Under the pieces are notes generated by a model, which was not told where the DNA came from, did no database searches, and worked only from the letters and a program-made list of their open reading frames with translations. 64,000 bases of DNA. Source: Calothrix sp. FI2-JRJ7 (GTDB lineage Bacteria; Cyanobacteriota; Cyanobacteriia; Cyanobacteriales; Nostocaceae). Of this stretch, positions 35,500 through 44,318 are shown one piece after another; position 1 is the first letter of the stretch, and every line of letters begins with the position of its first letter. The stretch lies in contig JAHHGX010000087.1 of assembly GCA_019359675.1 (NCBI GenBank), positions 1 to 64,000 of the forward strand, read 5' to 3'. A program made the translations under genes and the position numbers.

Positions 35500-37602
35500 T
35501 TAATTTTCTGATAATAAATTATATGCTTCGTTAATTTGATGCATTTTTTCTTGTGCTTGTCGTTGTTGTAATTTATCTGTGAATAAGTCAGGGTGCCATT
35601 GTTTTACAAGTTTTCGGTATGCTTGTTTAATATCTGTAATTGAGGCGCCTTCTTTTAACCCTAACACACTTAGGCTATACGTTTGATTGATATTAATGGG
35701 AGGGGTGTTTGGTTTTTGATTACCTGGCACACCCATATTAGCTTTCATTCGTGCAATTTCTTCATCTAATTCCCAATTGCGGAATTTTGCCTCAACTTCT
35801 GCTACACTTGTTTTTGGTAACGGTTGTTTTGGTAATGGCGCCTCGGGAACAGGTGTTTGATTTTGCTTCGGTATTCCTACAGATTCTTTGGCACCAACTC
35901 CTTGAGAACGATATACTGTTTGAGTATTTGTATTTTTAGTTACTTCATTAGTTACTGCAACTTTGTATTGATTCGGTGTTGATATTCCTAAATTGTTTTC
36001 TAGTGCTTGGTTGAGTTGAAGTAAAGTATTTTGCCACTGTTGCAATTCTTGACGCTTCTGGATAATATCTGATGTATCGGTAGGTTCGACAAAACGAATA
36101 ACGAGGTTTGCTTTGCGTTCGTAGTCATTTAATATAGATAAGCTTTCACGACTAAAGCTACTCAGATAATTATCGATTGCATCCAAACATAATGTTGCAA
36201 CCTGTTGATGATATGATTGAGTAGATAATTCTTTTCCTTGTTCTTGAATGGTTTTATTGGCTAAATAAGCAATACTACCTAAAACTGCGGCGCCTAATGG
36301 ACCACCAAGAACCCAACCTATACCGCTACCTACTGCTAATGAACCAGGTTCACTCAAATCACTACTATTATTAGTACGAGGTGGTAGAGTTACTTTAGGA
36401 TGTTTGGGTAAAGGTAATACTAAATCTTCTTTTTGCTGAGATGAGAAAAACTCGTAAGCTTGGTCTAACCATTTAGTGACTGCTAGCTGTAAATTCTTCA
36501 AATCTGATTTAAAAGTATTTTCCCAAGTGGTAAAATTTTCTTGTGCTAAAGCGACAGCTGCATCACTTTGATATTTTTCCCGCAGCTTACTCAACTCTAA
36601 ATGCGAACGTACTTTATTAAGACTTTGAGAAAAACCTTGTTGTATCAAGCTTTTTGCACGTCTTTTAATTTCATTCGCAGCATTATTTTTATCGGTGATT
36701 TTTTTAATCTCGTTTTCAAGGGGGGTTATTTTTGCTTGCAAAGCTTGCTGAAACTGTTGTGTTACTGCTATAACTCGCGGCGCCACAACCTCTTTTCGGT
36801 TACGCTTGAGTATAGTAGCCACATTTTGCAGCGCTGTTTCAAATTCCACTAACCCGCTACTATTAGCCAAATTAGTATCACCCTTAATTCTCGCACGTAA
36901 AGCGGGTAATGCATCAACTCGATATAAGTTACTAAAACCGGGTGGAATATCCGCACGAAAACTTTCGGCAACGAACCGTAAACGGTTTTGCACCTCTTTT
37001 TGTTCATCGGGTTCAAGCAAATTAATAAAGTTAGCGACAAAAATAACTGTCTTAATACCCCTATCGAGTAACCAGTCGCGTAAATTCTCACGCTCACCCA
37101 AAGTCATCAACTTGCGAGCGTCTAATAACTGTACAACTAAGTCGGTGCCTAAAAGTTGTTCTTTAACTAAATTATCCTGTGCTTCGCGGTCATTAGTACC
37201 AGGTAAATCAAGAAATTCAATTCCCGTTTCTAAAAATGGATGGGGATAAAACACTTCCACAGAGGTAACATCACCTCGCATCCGTCTATTACCATCTAAA
37301 ACAGCAAACTCTTTGAGGATATCTGTACCGCTACGATATATCTCACTCCCATTACTAAGTAAAATACGAGTTCGTATATCTGTACCATATTTTACTGTAA
37401 TAGCGGCGCCTGTAGTTGGAATTAAATCGATGGGTAAAGTCTTGCTACCCAACATGGCATTTAATAATGTAGACTTGCCGTGGTTGAAGGGTCCAAATAC
37501 CGCAATGCGAAAATTGGGATTGGTAAGATAGTTACAAATGGCAGTTACATCATGGTTGAGTAACTTTGATATATTTTTAAGGATGTTTATTAAATCTTGC
37601 AT
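35500..37602 (-). CDS. dynamin-like GTPase with C-terminal J domain
   Basis: 700 aa. The P-loop GPFNHGKST (37-45), switch-type DLPGTND (132-138) and a NKxD-like region give a dynamin GTPase. A long helical stalk follows, with a hydrophobic paddle-like stretch (about 430-460, GSGIGWVLGGPLGAAVLG). Then comes a Pro/Gln-rich linker and a J domain (about 645-700) with the HPD motif at ~670-672 that activates Hsp70/DnaK. Bacterial dynamins bind and remodel membranes; the J domain implies DnaK recruitment (inference). It is the last gene of an operon, 40 bp after a second dynamin. Confidence 0.9.
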   Translation of the reverse strand: MQDLINILKNISKLLNHDVTAICNYLTNPNFRIAVFGPFNHGKSTLLNAMLGSKTLPIDLIPTTGAAITVKYGTDIRTRILLSNGSEIYRSGTDILKEFAVLDGNRRMRGDVTSVEVFYPHPFLETGIEFLDLPGTNDREAQDNLVKEQLLGTDLVVQLLDARKLMTLGERENLRDWLLDRGIKTVIFVANFINLLEPDEQKEVQNRLRFVAESFRADIPPGFSNLYRVDALPALRARIKGDTNLANSSGLVEFETALQNVATILKRNRKEVVAPRVIAVTQQFQQALQAKITPLENEIKKITDKNNAANEIKRRAKSLIQQGFSQSLNKVRSHLELSKLREKYQSDAAVALAQENFTTWENTFKSDLKNLQLAVTKWLDQAYEFFSSQQKEDLVLPLPKHPKVTLPPRTNNSSDLSEPGSLAVGSGIGWVLGGPLGAAVLGSIAYLANKTIQEQGKELSTQSYHQQVATLCLDAIDNYLSSFSRESLSILNDYERKANLVIRFVEPTDTSDIIQKRQELQQWQNTLLQLNQALENNLGISTPNQYKVAVTNEVTKNTNTQTVYRSQGVGAKESVGIPKQNQTPVPEAPLPKQPLPKTSVAEVEAKFRNWELDEEIARMKANMGVPGNQKPNTPPININQTYSLSVLGLKEGASITDIKQAYRKLVKQWHPDLFTDKLQQRQAQEKMHQINEAYNLLSEN

Positions 37603-37642
37603 ATAACCCGGTTTTAAAATCTCCCCGTATCGGGGAGAAGAG

Positions 37643-39697
37643 TTAGTTGTAATATGTGAGGAGATTAGAGAAAGCTGATTCGATGTTGTTTAATTGGGTG
37701 AACACGTTTTCAGTGAGTTTGTTCAACCGTTTTAATTCAGCTTCGTTATTAATTTCGCGTGTTTCTTTCTGTTTGAGTAAGTTATCGAGTTCAGACTTAC
37801 GTGATGATATATCCTCGTTTATCCGTTTGCTCACTTCACGCTCATAAGCATCGAAACATTCTTTCACAGCATCGTATACTGTTTTAGATTGCTCCTGCGC
37901 TACTTGGGGTAAATACTTAACAAGTTCTTTCTTCGCAGTTTTGACTAACTCTTTTCGTGCTTGGTCTGCTTGTAACATTCCTACACCTAAACCAAGTACT
38001 GCAAAACCTATTGGTCCTAGGAATATACCAGTAACGGTAGATAACAATCCACCGACACCTAATACTGTAAAATAATTTAATAATATATTCTTCCAATCAA
38101 ATCCGGCACCTGCCATTGCAAAACCTGCTAAATTACCCCTAGATAACGATAAAAGTCCCATTGCCCATTTTGCCCAACTTGGTGCATCTTCTTCACCCGA
38201 TACATTTGTATTGAGTTGAACTTTTTCACCAGTGAGTTTTTCGGTGATTTGATTGGTAATTTGATTATATGAGTCACCGTATTTAGCTGCGCTTCTACCT
38301 AGCTGTACAAAAGCACTATTAATATCGCGTTCAGCAGTAAGACTCCATGCAGCAAGTTTATCTGTAATATATTGTTCAAATGCTTTTTGGAGTGCAGCAT
38401 TAAATGCTTCGCGTTTACCACTGCTGAGAAAGTCGAGTATATTTAACTCTGGTTGATAACGCAGAAAGTCTGTTTCAAAGGTATTACCCAGGTTTAAAAC
38501 GTAGCTGCGGAACGAGTCGGAGATATTATGTGCTTGGATATCACGGGTTTTGAGAATTTCTTTTTGGAAGTCGTCACGAATAATGGTAAGTTTATTAAAT
38601 TCGGGTTCAACGGAGTTTATTCGGTTCCGAAGTTCTTCAACACCCTGTTCAAGTAGAGGTATTCGTCGTTCGACACTTTCTTTAGTGTTGTTACTTACAG
38701 TACGTGCGAGTGTACGAACTTGTCGTAGTTCTGAAACAGCACGTTCACGGGTGAGGAAAGTATTTAAGGCGCCCATAAACTGTGGAAATCCTGTACCATC
38801 TAAATCAGCTTGAGGATTTTTTAAGCGTTTACGAAGCGCTTGGATAGAGGAAAGCTCGAATACTCGTTCATCATATATATTATGACCATCGATATCGCAG
38901 TATTCTGCTAAGTTAGCGTGGAAAACTTTGCGTAACCGTTCTTCAGCTTCACGTAACTCGTCTTCATCGTCGGGGTCAATAAGTGCTTCTTTTACTTGGT
39001 CCCAAGCATTTATCAGGAAAAATACAGAAAGACCACGATTTTTAATATAGTTCTCTAAATATCGTCGTTCACCTAACGTACAAGGTTGTGACGCACGTAG
39101 AACGAATAGAATAGCGTGACAGTTATTAATGTAGCCCAATGATAACTCGTTCCGTGCTTCAGTATCATTCAAACCAGGACTATCGACAATTTCAATTCCT
39201 TTTTCGAGCAAAGGTAAAGGATATTCCACTATGGCATGACTAACACCAGGGAAAGCTTGTTTATTATCTTGCTCTAACCTCTTTGCTTCGGCAGGGTCGA
39301 TGGTATATTTTACCTTGAAGGTTTCAAAGTCCATTGTTTGAGGTGGTTTGCCATCGTCAAAATGAACCGTGACCTTTTTCTCAGCGCCATAGCGAAGTAC
39401 AGTTAAGATGGCAGTACAAGGATTAACGTCACTGGGTAATATCCGCTCTCCAATCAAAGCGTTAAGAAAAGTACTCTTACCTCGCTTCATATCACCCAAC
39501 ACCATTAAGCGAAATACTCCTGTACGGAGATTATTACTTGCCACACGTATATCATCAATATCACGTGTGCTATCCCCCAATACCTCAGCTTGATTAATGG
39601 TATCAGCCATTTTATCAAGGGATGCAGCAACTTGTGCGCGTACCTGAATTACACGCTCTAAATCATTGAGAAAAGTATCAGTCCCATTTCCTGCCAT
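37643..39697 (-). CDS. dynamin-like GTPase
   Basis: 684 aa from the ATG at 39697, which has AGGAAGG 10 nt upstream; a TTG two codons earlier is too close. P-loop GDMKRGKST (~68-76), DSPGLND (~172-178) and INAWDQ match dynamin GTPases. The helical stalk carries two hydrophobic segments (about 555-600, VGGLLSTVTGIFLGPIGFAV), the likely membrane paddle. The end is coiled coil. Paired bacterial dynamins usually act as heteropartners in membrane remodelling, and the J-domain dynamin directly downstream is the obvious partner. Confidence 0.9.
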   Translation of the reverse strand: MAGNGTDTFLNDLERVIQVRAQVAASLDKMADTINQAEVLGDSTRDIDDIRVASNNLRTGVFRLMVLGDMKRGKSTFLNALIGERILPSDVNPCTAILTVLRYGAEKKVTVHFDDGKPPQTMDFETFKVKYTIDPAEAKRLEQDNKQAFPGVSHAIVEYPLPLLEKGIEIVDSPGLNDTEARNELSLGYINNCHAILFVLRASQPCTLGERRYLENYIKNRGLSVFFLINAWDQVKEALIDPDDEDELREAEERLRKVFHANLAEYCDIDGHNIYDERVFELSSIQALRKRLKNPQADLDGTGFPQFMGALNTFLTRERAVSELRQVRTLARTVSNNTKESVERRIPLLEQGVEELRNRINSVEPEFNKLTIIRDDFQKEILKTRDIQAHNISDSFRSYVLNLGNTFETDFLRYQPELNILDFLSSGKREAFNAALQKAFEQYITDKLAAWSLTAERDINSAFVQLGRSAAKYGDSYNQITNQITEKLTGEKVQLNTNVSGEEDAPSWAKWAMGLLSLSRGNLAGFAMAGAGFDWKNILLNYFTVLGVGGLLSTVTGIFLGPIGFAVLGLGVGMLQADQARKELVKTAKKELVKYLPQVAQEQSKTVYDAVKECFDAYEREVSKRINEDISSRKSELDNLLKQKETREINNEAELKRLNKLTENVFTQLNNIESAFSNLLTYYN

Positions 39698-39712
39698 CTT
39701 CAATAATCCTTC

Positions 39713-40060
39713 CTATATATTTTTCTTTTTATCGAAAAACACTTTATACCCTACAAATAATAATGTTCCCACAATTAGCAAATTAGCAACAACCACAGCA
39801 ACTCTAACCAAAGCAAGTGCCACAACCCCAACACCAAATAACTTTAACCCTAGAATTACCTTGGGTTTCCATAATTTTCCCTTCGCTTGTTCGCTTTGGT
39901 TATGCGGAACTCTGCTAGTTTGATAAAATTGAATCTCTTGCTTATTAGACTTTGACTCTAAATCGCGTAAACGTGATTCAGTTTCACGCTGACGAATTTC
40001 GCGTTCGATACGTTCGAGTTCTTTACTGTGTTCCTCCGGTGTCATTTTAGATACCCCCAT
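39713..40060 (-). CDS. small coiled-coil membrane protein of the dynamin operon
   Basis: 115 aa. Residues ~6-48 form a highly charged coiled coil (EEHSKELERIEREIRQRE), then a basic linker and two adjacent hydrophobic segments (~70-108, ending VGYKVFFDKKKNI). No known family recognised. It ends ~15 bp before the first dynamin gene on the same strand, so it is probably cotranscribed. It may be a membrane anchor or adaptor for the dynamins (inference). The ATG encoding M6 is an alternative start. Confidence 0.65.
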   Translation of the reverse strand: MGVSKMTPEEHSKELERIEREIRQRETESRLRDLESKSNKQEIQFYQTSRVPHNQSEQAKGKLWKPKVILGLKLFGVGVVALALVRVAVVVANLLIVGTLLFVGYKVFFDKKKNI

Positions 40061-40218
40061 TAGGCATTCAAAGCATTAATTGCAAAATAGCGTACATAGA
40101 AACTAAAAATCATCAGTGCAACCACTACTTAATAAATAAATATTTGGTGACTTTTGATTAAAGGTTAGATACAAAATATAAATCAGCAGTTCCGGGTAAA
40201 TTAAAAATTGGACGTTAT

Positions 40219-40247
40219 TGTAGAGACGTGTAAATCACGTCTTTACA
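40219..40247. repeat. TGTAGAGACG-family palindrome
   Basis: 29-nt inverted repeat TGTAGAGACGTG with CACGTCTTTACA, directly adjoining the stop of the 145-aa gene on the minus strand. Possible terminator. Confidence 0.8.
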
Positions 40248-40685
40248 TCAATGGTATATCAATGATGCGTTATTGTGTATATATTGCACGGCGCCGTTGT
40301 CAGAAGTACCGATACAACCGATACCATCAGTGCTACTAATACCGCAACGCATCGAAGAGTTCCAGTCAGAAACGATACTGCTTGCTTGTTGCCATGACAT
40401 CTGATAAACATAGAAGTCTCGTTGTGAAGCAACATTTGCGAGTTGAGAAGCAGTTAGTTCTAAAATTAAACAATATTGTTGTGAACATAGCTTTAAATTA
40501 CCACTACCATCATTGAAAGCTCCTACAACTACATAATCACAAAAGTATGTAGTTCCATTTAAAGTAAGTCTACAAGTTGACGGATAAAAGCTTTTATATA
40601 CAGTAAAATTCTCAGTTGGTCTAGAATCATGTTGGCGCCATATTAACACAAAATAGACCAACGGATGTAAGTGCGGCTTTCTCAA
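40248..40685 (-). CDS. hypothetical protein with conserved-looking Cys residues
   Basis: 145 aa. The body has several Cys (STCRLTL, YFCDYVVVGAF, LCSQQYCLILEL, MRCGISS, GIGCIG) that could pair as disulfides, suggesting an exported or periplasmic protein. The N-terminus (MRKPHLHPLVYFVLIW) is only a weak signal peptide, and the true start may differ. No family recognised. Its stop abuts a palindromic repeat. Confidence 0.5.
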   Translation of the reverse strand: MRKPHLHPLVYFVLIWRQHDSRPTENFTVYKSFYPSTCRLTLNGTTYFCDYVVVGAFNDGSGNLKLCSQQYCLILELTASQLANVASQRDFYVYQMSWQQASSIVSDWNSSMRCGISSTDGIGCIGTSDNGAVQYIHNNASLIYH

Positions 40686-40869
40686 GTTTCTTCAGCATAT
40701 AATAGTACCTGAATAATTAGTTTTAATTGCTTGTACTTTTATTGGTCTCTACCGAAGTGAATTTATGCAGGTTATATACATTGTTACAAAACTATATAAC
40801 TTGCCTCTGCGAACTCTGTGTCTCTGTGGTAAATTAATACTAATAATATGATAAGAAAGGTTTATTTAG

Positions 40870-41076
40870 ATGAAATGGCGTGTAATTCTTGAGCAAGACC
40901 AAGAAACTGGTGACTGGGCAATTTGGTGTCCGGAATTACCAGGTTGTGTTTCAGCAGGTGAAACCGAAGAAGAAGCGTTAGAAAATATCCGTGAAGCTAT
41001 CCAACTTTATTTAGAACCAGTAGTGACATTAACGTTGAGGGGTGCGTCACAGCAGAAAGATTTTTTGCTTTGCTGA
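40870..41076 (+). CDS. HicB-like antitoxin-type protein with repeat-derived C-terminus
   Basis: 68 aa. The partial RNase-H-like fold of HicB antitoxins is plain: WRVILEQDQETGDWAIWCPE, LPGCVSAGETEEEALENIREA and IQLYLE. The last ~14 residues (from TLRGAS to LLC) are translated from the palindromic repeat at 41039-41105, so the native C-terminus, usually a DNA-binding segment or short strand, has been replaced. No HicA mRNA interferase gene is next to it. It is either an orphan HicB or a decaying gene. Confidence 0.7.
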   Translation: MKWRVILEQDQETGDWAIWCPELPGCVSAGETEEEALENIREAIQLYLEPVVTLTLRGASQQKDFLLC

Positions 41077-41105
41077 AAATTGTTGTAGCTGTGACGCACC
41101 CTACA
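41039..41105. repeat. GTGCGTCAC-family palindrome overlapping the HicB 3' end
   Basis: Arms GGGGTGCGTCACAGC and GCTGTGACGCACCC. It contains the final codons and stop of the HicB-like gene. Confidence 0.85.
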
Positions 41106-41143
41106 GATGCTAAAATAAATCTGTACAGGTATTTTTATAAAAT

Positions 41144-41368
41144 TTGCTATCTCAAAATCAATCATCTTCTAATCAAACGTGGAATGCTGTCATCAATCAA
41201 ATTCGTGATGAAGATTTTCAACACAAAGCGGCACGTCAGCAAGCTCTTAGTGAATTGTTACAATCATGGGAAGAAGAGGGAGACGAGCAAGAACAAAATG
41301 AAACTTTACAATTTATTCAACAAGCTTTAAATGAAGATAGACTTTCAAATCGTCCTTTATTTCCATAA
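41144..41368 (+). CDS. small antitoxin-like hypothetical protein
   Basis: 74 aa, acidic, helical. The C-terminal pattern EEEGDEQEQNETLQFIQQAL followed by NEDRLSNRPLFP resembles small cyanobacterial antitoxin-like proteins. The first possible start is a TTG just after an in-frame stop at 41138, so the N-terminus is uncertain or truncated. No toxin partner is adjacent. Confidence 0.55.
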   Translation: MLSQNQSSSNQTWNAVINQIRDEDFQHKAARQQALSELLQSWEEEGDEQEQNETLQFIQQALNEDRLSNRPLFP

Positions 41369-41387
41369 GTCAGGTAATTTTATTAAA

Positions 41388-42290
41388 TTATTTTATCGCT
41401 GCTGTGGGTGTTTGTTGTTTGTTTTGCAGTTCTAAGAGTTCTGGAACTGTAACGAATTTATAGCCTTGTTGTTTAAGTTTACTTATAATTTGTGGTAAAG
41501 CTGTTACTGTATGACTACGATTTCCTCCTCCATCGTGCATAAGTACTATACCACCCGGCGCCACTTTCATGACTCGTTGAATTAATGTTGCTACAGAGGG
41601 TATACGATAGTCTTCGGAGTCTGCGGACCAAAGAATAACTGAGTGGTTTTGATTTTTAGCGTAGTCTACTAAACCGTTGTTTAAAATTCCTCCGGGTGGA
41701 CGAAATAGAGTTGTTTTGGCGCCTGTAGTTTTGTATATTATGTCTACTGTACTTTCGATTTCAGACGCTGCTAACTGTGGATTCATATGCATGTACCAGT
41801 GGTGCCATGTATGGTTGCCAAGAACATGACCGTCTGTCAGTACATTTTTTGCTTGCTGGGGATAAATTTTGACGTTTTGTCCTATCATGAAGAAAGTGGC
41901 TTTGATTTGATTTTGACGCAGTATTTTTAATATTTGGTCTGTGGTGTTAGGCCAGGGACCGTCATCAAACGTTAAAGCTACATATTTCTCTGTTTTAGGA
42001 AGTTTTACGTCATGTACTACTGTTCCAGCAAAATTTGATGGTGCGTTAAAAGATATACTATGTACTGACGCCTCTGTTGGAGATGGTAATGTTTGATTTA
42101 ATACTTCGGATGACAAAGTATCTGGTGGCATTTGAATAGGATATTGCGCTTGCCCAAATACTTCTTGTTGATTTCGTTTACTTAATAGTGTGTAAGTTAA
42201 TATACTGCTACCGATAATAAGTGATATTAGTATTAATCGGCGCCAAAAGAACTTTCTTTTAACTCTAATTTTTTTTATTCGAGTTTTCAT
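41388..42290 (-). CDS. membrane-anchored polysaccharide deacetylase (NodB domain)
   Basis: 300 aa. A basic N-terminus and membrane helix (17-37) precede a NodB domain with TFDDGP (107-112, catalytic Asp and metal Asp), NHTWHH (159-164, metal His), FRPPGG, ILWSADSEDY and LMHDGGGNR. It deacetylates an N-acetylated glycan, probably peptidoglycan or an extracellular polysaccharide, on the outer face of the membrane. It lies 64 bp after cbiO on the same strand but is unrelated to cobalt uptake. Confidence 0.92.
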   Translation of the reverse strand: MKTRIKKIRVKRKFFWRRLILISLIIGSSILTYTLLSKRNQQEVFGQAQYPIQMPPDTLSSEVLNQTLPSPTEASVHSISFNAPSNFAGTVVHDVKLPKTEKYVALTFDDGPWPNTTDQILKILRQNQIKATFFMIGQNVKIYPQQAKNVLTDGHVLGNHTWHHWYMHMNPQLAASEIESTVDIIYKTTGAKTTLFRPPGGILNNGLVDYAKNQNHSVILWSADSEDYRIPSVATLIQRVMKVAPGGIVLMHDGGGNRSHTVTALPQIISKLKQQGYKFVTVPELLELQNKQQTPTAAIK

Positions 42291-42354
42291 ACATTTGTAC
42301 CCAAATAACCAGGCTCAATAGTATCACATTTAAGGTAATTCTTCTGTGGGCGCC

Positions 42355-43176
42355 TTAAAGGGTATATTTGGATATTTGATATTTTAATTTTTCTAAGGTT
42401 TTTTCGTCATTAGTTTCGAGAGTGGATAATATATCATGGATGAGCGGCACTTCTAAATCTAAGCTTTCAATGATGTTACGCTGGTTGAATACTTGTTTGG
42501 GTTCTCCTTCTAATATTAATACTCCAGAATCCATGACAAATACCCAGTTTGCCCAACGATATATTAAGTCGAGGTCATGCGATGCCATCAGTATTGTTGT
42601 ACCATTTTGATGAATGTTTTTTAGAGTTGTTATAAGTTTACGGGAATGTAATTTGTCTAGGTATGCGGTTGGTTCGTCGAGAAGAAGTAGTTGGGGTTGT
42701 AATACCATTACGTCTGCTATAGAAACTCGTTTTTTTTGACCTAAGCTCATATGATGAACTGGTGTTTGTGCGAGTTCTATGAGGTCAAACTCTTCTAATG
42801 CTTGTTCGACTCGTGTTTTAATTTCTAATTCTGGTAAATTTAAATTACACAAACCGTAAGAAATATCTTCTTCGACGGTTGAGGCAACTAGCTGTTGTTC
42901 GGGGTCTTGGAAGATTAAACCAACTTGTTGACGCAGTTGCATTAAAGATTTACGATTATACTGTATTGGTTTACCTCGCCAAATAACAGAACCTTTGTTA
43001 GGTTTATATAATCCGTTTGCTAGTAAAAATAAAGTCGTTTTGCCACAACCGTTTTGTCCAATTAACGCGCACTTCTTACCTATGGGTATTTTTAATGTTA
43101 ATCCGTTTAAGGCGTTTTTCTTGGCACCTGTATATGTATAATATACCTGTTCAAGTTCAAGTAAATATTCATGCAT
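42355..43176 (-). CDS. cbiO: cobalt ECF transporter ATPase CbiO
   Basis: 273 aa ABC ATPase: Walker A GQNGCGKT (40-47), Q-loop IFQDPEQQ, signature MSLGQKKR, Walker B LLLLDEPTAYLD and switch His (MASHDLD). It powers Co(II) uptake with CbiMNQ. It starts 2 bp after the cbiQ stop. Confidence 0.93.
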   Translation of the reverse strand: MHEYLLELEQVYYTYTGAKKNALNGLTLKIPIGKKCALIGQNGCGKTTLFLLANGLYKPNKGSVIWRGKPIQYNRKSLMQLRQQVGLIFQDPEQQLVASTVEEDISYGLCNLNLPELEIKTRVEQALEEFDLIELAQTPVHHMSLGQKKRVSIADVMVLQPQLLLLDEPTAYLDKLHSRKLITTLKNIHQNGTTILMASHDLDLIYRWANWVFVMDSGVLILEGEPKQVFNQRNIIESLDLEVPLIHDILSTLETNDEKTLEKLKYQISKYTL

Positions 43177-43178
43177 TG

Positions 43179-43976
43179 TTAAATATCTCTAAGAAAAATT
43201 TCTAATATAATTAATAATGTACAGCCTAAAATAGATTCTATTAAATAACGCTTGGATGATTTATAGCGTTCTGGATACCAAACACGAAATTCTCCATTAA
43301 AACCACGCGATTCTATACTTAATGACATTTGACGATAATTTTGAATTGTGCGTTGAAATAATTGTCCAATTAATAGCGCTAAACTTTTCATGCCAGAATT
43401 AAAAGTGCGGTACCCAAACCTTGCTTGCTGTGCTGTCCATAGTTCGCTTGCTGTGTTTAGTAAAACAAAAATAAAACGATACATTAATAATAATAGTTCT
43501 GTTAAAAGTTGGGGAAAGCCAAATTTACGTAGAGCTTGCAGCAATTCAGCAAAAGGAACCGTTAACATGATAAAGTATAAACACGAAAGTGCAGCCAATG
43601 CCCGCGTTAATATTGTAAGTACTTGAATTATTCCTTGAGAACTTATATATATATAGTATGAGCCAATTGTGAAACCTGCTAATGAATCAAGTTGTATGCT
43701 GGTTAAATCAGTAGTATTAACTGCATTGATAGCTAAAGCAGGTACACTTGTTAACCAAAATAACAAAGCAACATAAATTAATCTCAAAAAAGTTTTTATT
43801 GGAATACGTGCGTATCCGACAATCCAAATACTCATCCAGATAGAAATTAGGATTTGTACAGGGGGATGAGAAACATAAGTAATTATAAAAAGAGTGGTTG
43901 CTAATATTAATTTATGTTTAACTGGCAACCACCGCAATTTATTTGTGTATGCCAGTGTGTCTATCTGTATTTTCAT
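43179..43976 (-). CDS. cbiQ: cobalt ECF transporter T component CbiQ
   Basis: 265 aa with about five hydrophobic helices and the coupling motif MSLSIESRGFNGE (A/S-x-x-x-R-G). It connects CbiM to the CbiO ATPase. Its start overlaps the cbiN end by 38 bp, typical of tight translational coupling. A second, unlinked CbiQ-like protein is at 16942-17889. Confidence 0.92.
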   Translation of the reverse strand: MKIQIDTLAYTNKLRWLPVKHKLILATTLFIITYVSHPPVQILISIWMSIWIVGYARIPIKTFLRLIYVALLFWLTSVPALAINAVNTTDLTSIQLDSLAGFTIGSYYIYISSQGIIQVLTILTRALAALSCLYFIMLTVPFAELLQALRKFGFPQLLTELLLLMYRFIFVLLNTASELWTAQQARFGYRTFNSGMKSLALLIGQLFQRTIQNYRQMSLSIESRGFNGEFRVWYPERYKSSKRYLIESILGCTLLIILEIFLRDI

Positions 43977-44259
43977 TGCGTTGTTTGCTTTCGGTGCGTC
44001 CTTTATATAGACCTATTACGTAACCTATTACACCTGCACCACCTGCTGCTTGTACCGAGAATAACAAACTTGCAACTTCTGAGCTAGGTAACTCGAATAC
44101 AGGTTGAAACCAAGGTTTATACTGTGGGTGTAGTTCGGTTATCGCTTCTTTAGCTTTGTCGTCTGAACCTGTATATTCTCCTTTTACGAATAATAATGGC
44201 GCCACTGCTAGTGCTATGACTCCAAGGAATAGTAACCAGTTGTTGGTTTTGTTTGACAT
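43939..44259 (-). CDS. cbiN: cobalt transporter auxiliary protein CbiN
   Basis: 106 aa with two membrane helices (about 9-24 and 64-85) flanking a periplasmic loop with EYTGSDDKAKEAI and PWFQPVFELPSSEV. This is the standard CbiN layout. CbiN assists metal loading of CbiM. It lies 43 bp after cbiM. Confidence 0.92.
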   Translation of the reverse strand: MSNKTNNWLLFLGVIALAVAPLLFVKGEYTGSDDKAKEAITELHPQYKPWFQPVFELPSSEVASLLFSVQAAGGAGVIGYVIGLYKGRTESKQRNENTDRHTGIHK

Positions 44260-44288
44260 AATAAATCCTTTTATATTGTAATGAACCA

Positions 44289-44318
44289 GAGAAACCCGGT
44301 TTCTAGAAACCAGGTTTC
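44289..44318. repeat. tandem AGAAACC/GGTTTCT palindromes at the cbiM 3' end
   Basis: AGAAACCCGGTTTCT directly followed by AGAAACCAGGTTTCT. The second palindrome encodes, on the minus strand, the last residues (KKPGF) and stop of CbiM. Confidence 0.85.

Noticed and set aside
40686-40869. HicA toxin upstream of the HicB-like gene
   Set aside because: No frame of suitable length or motif is present.
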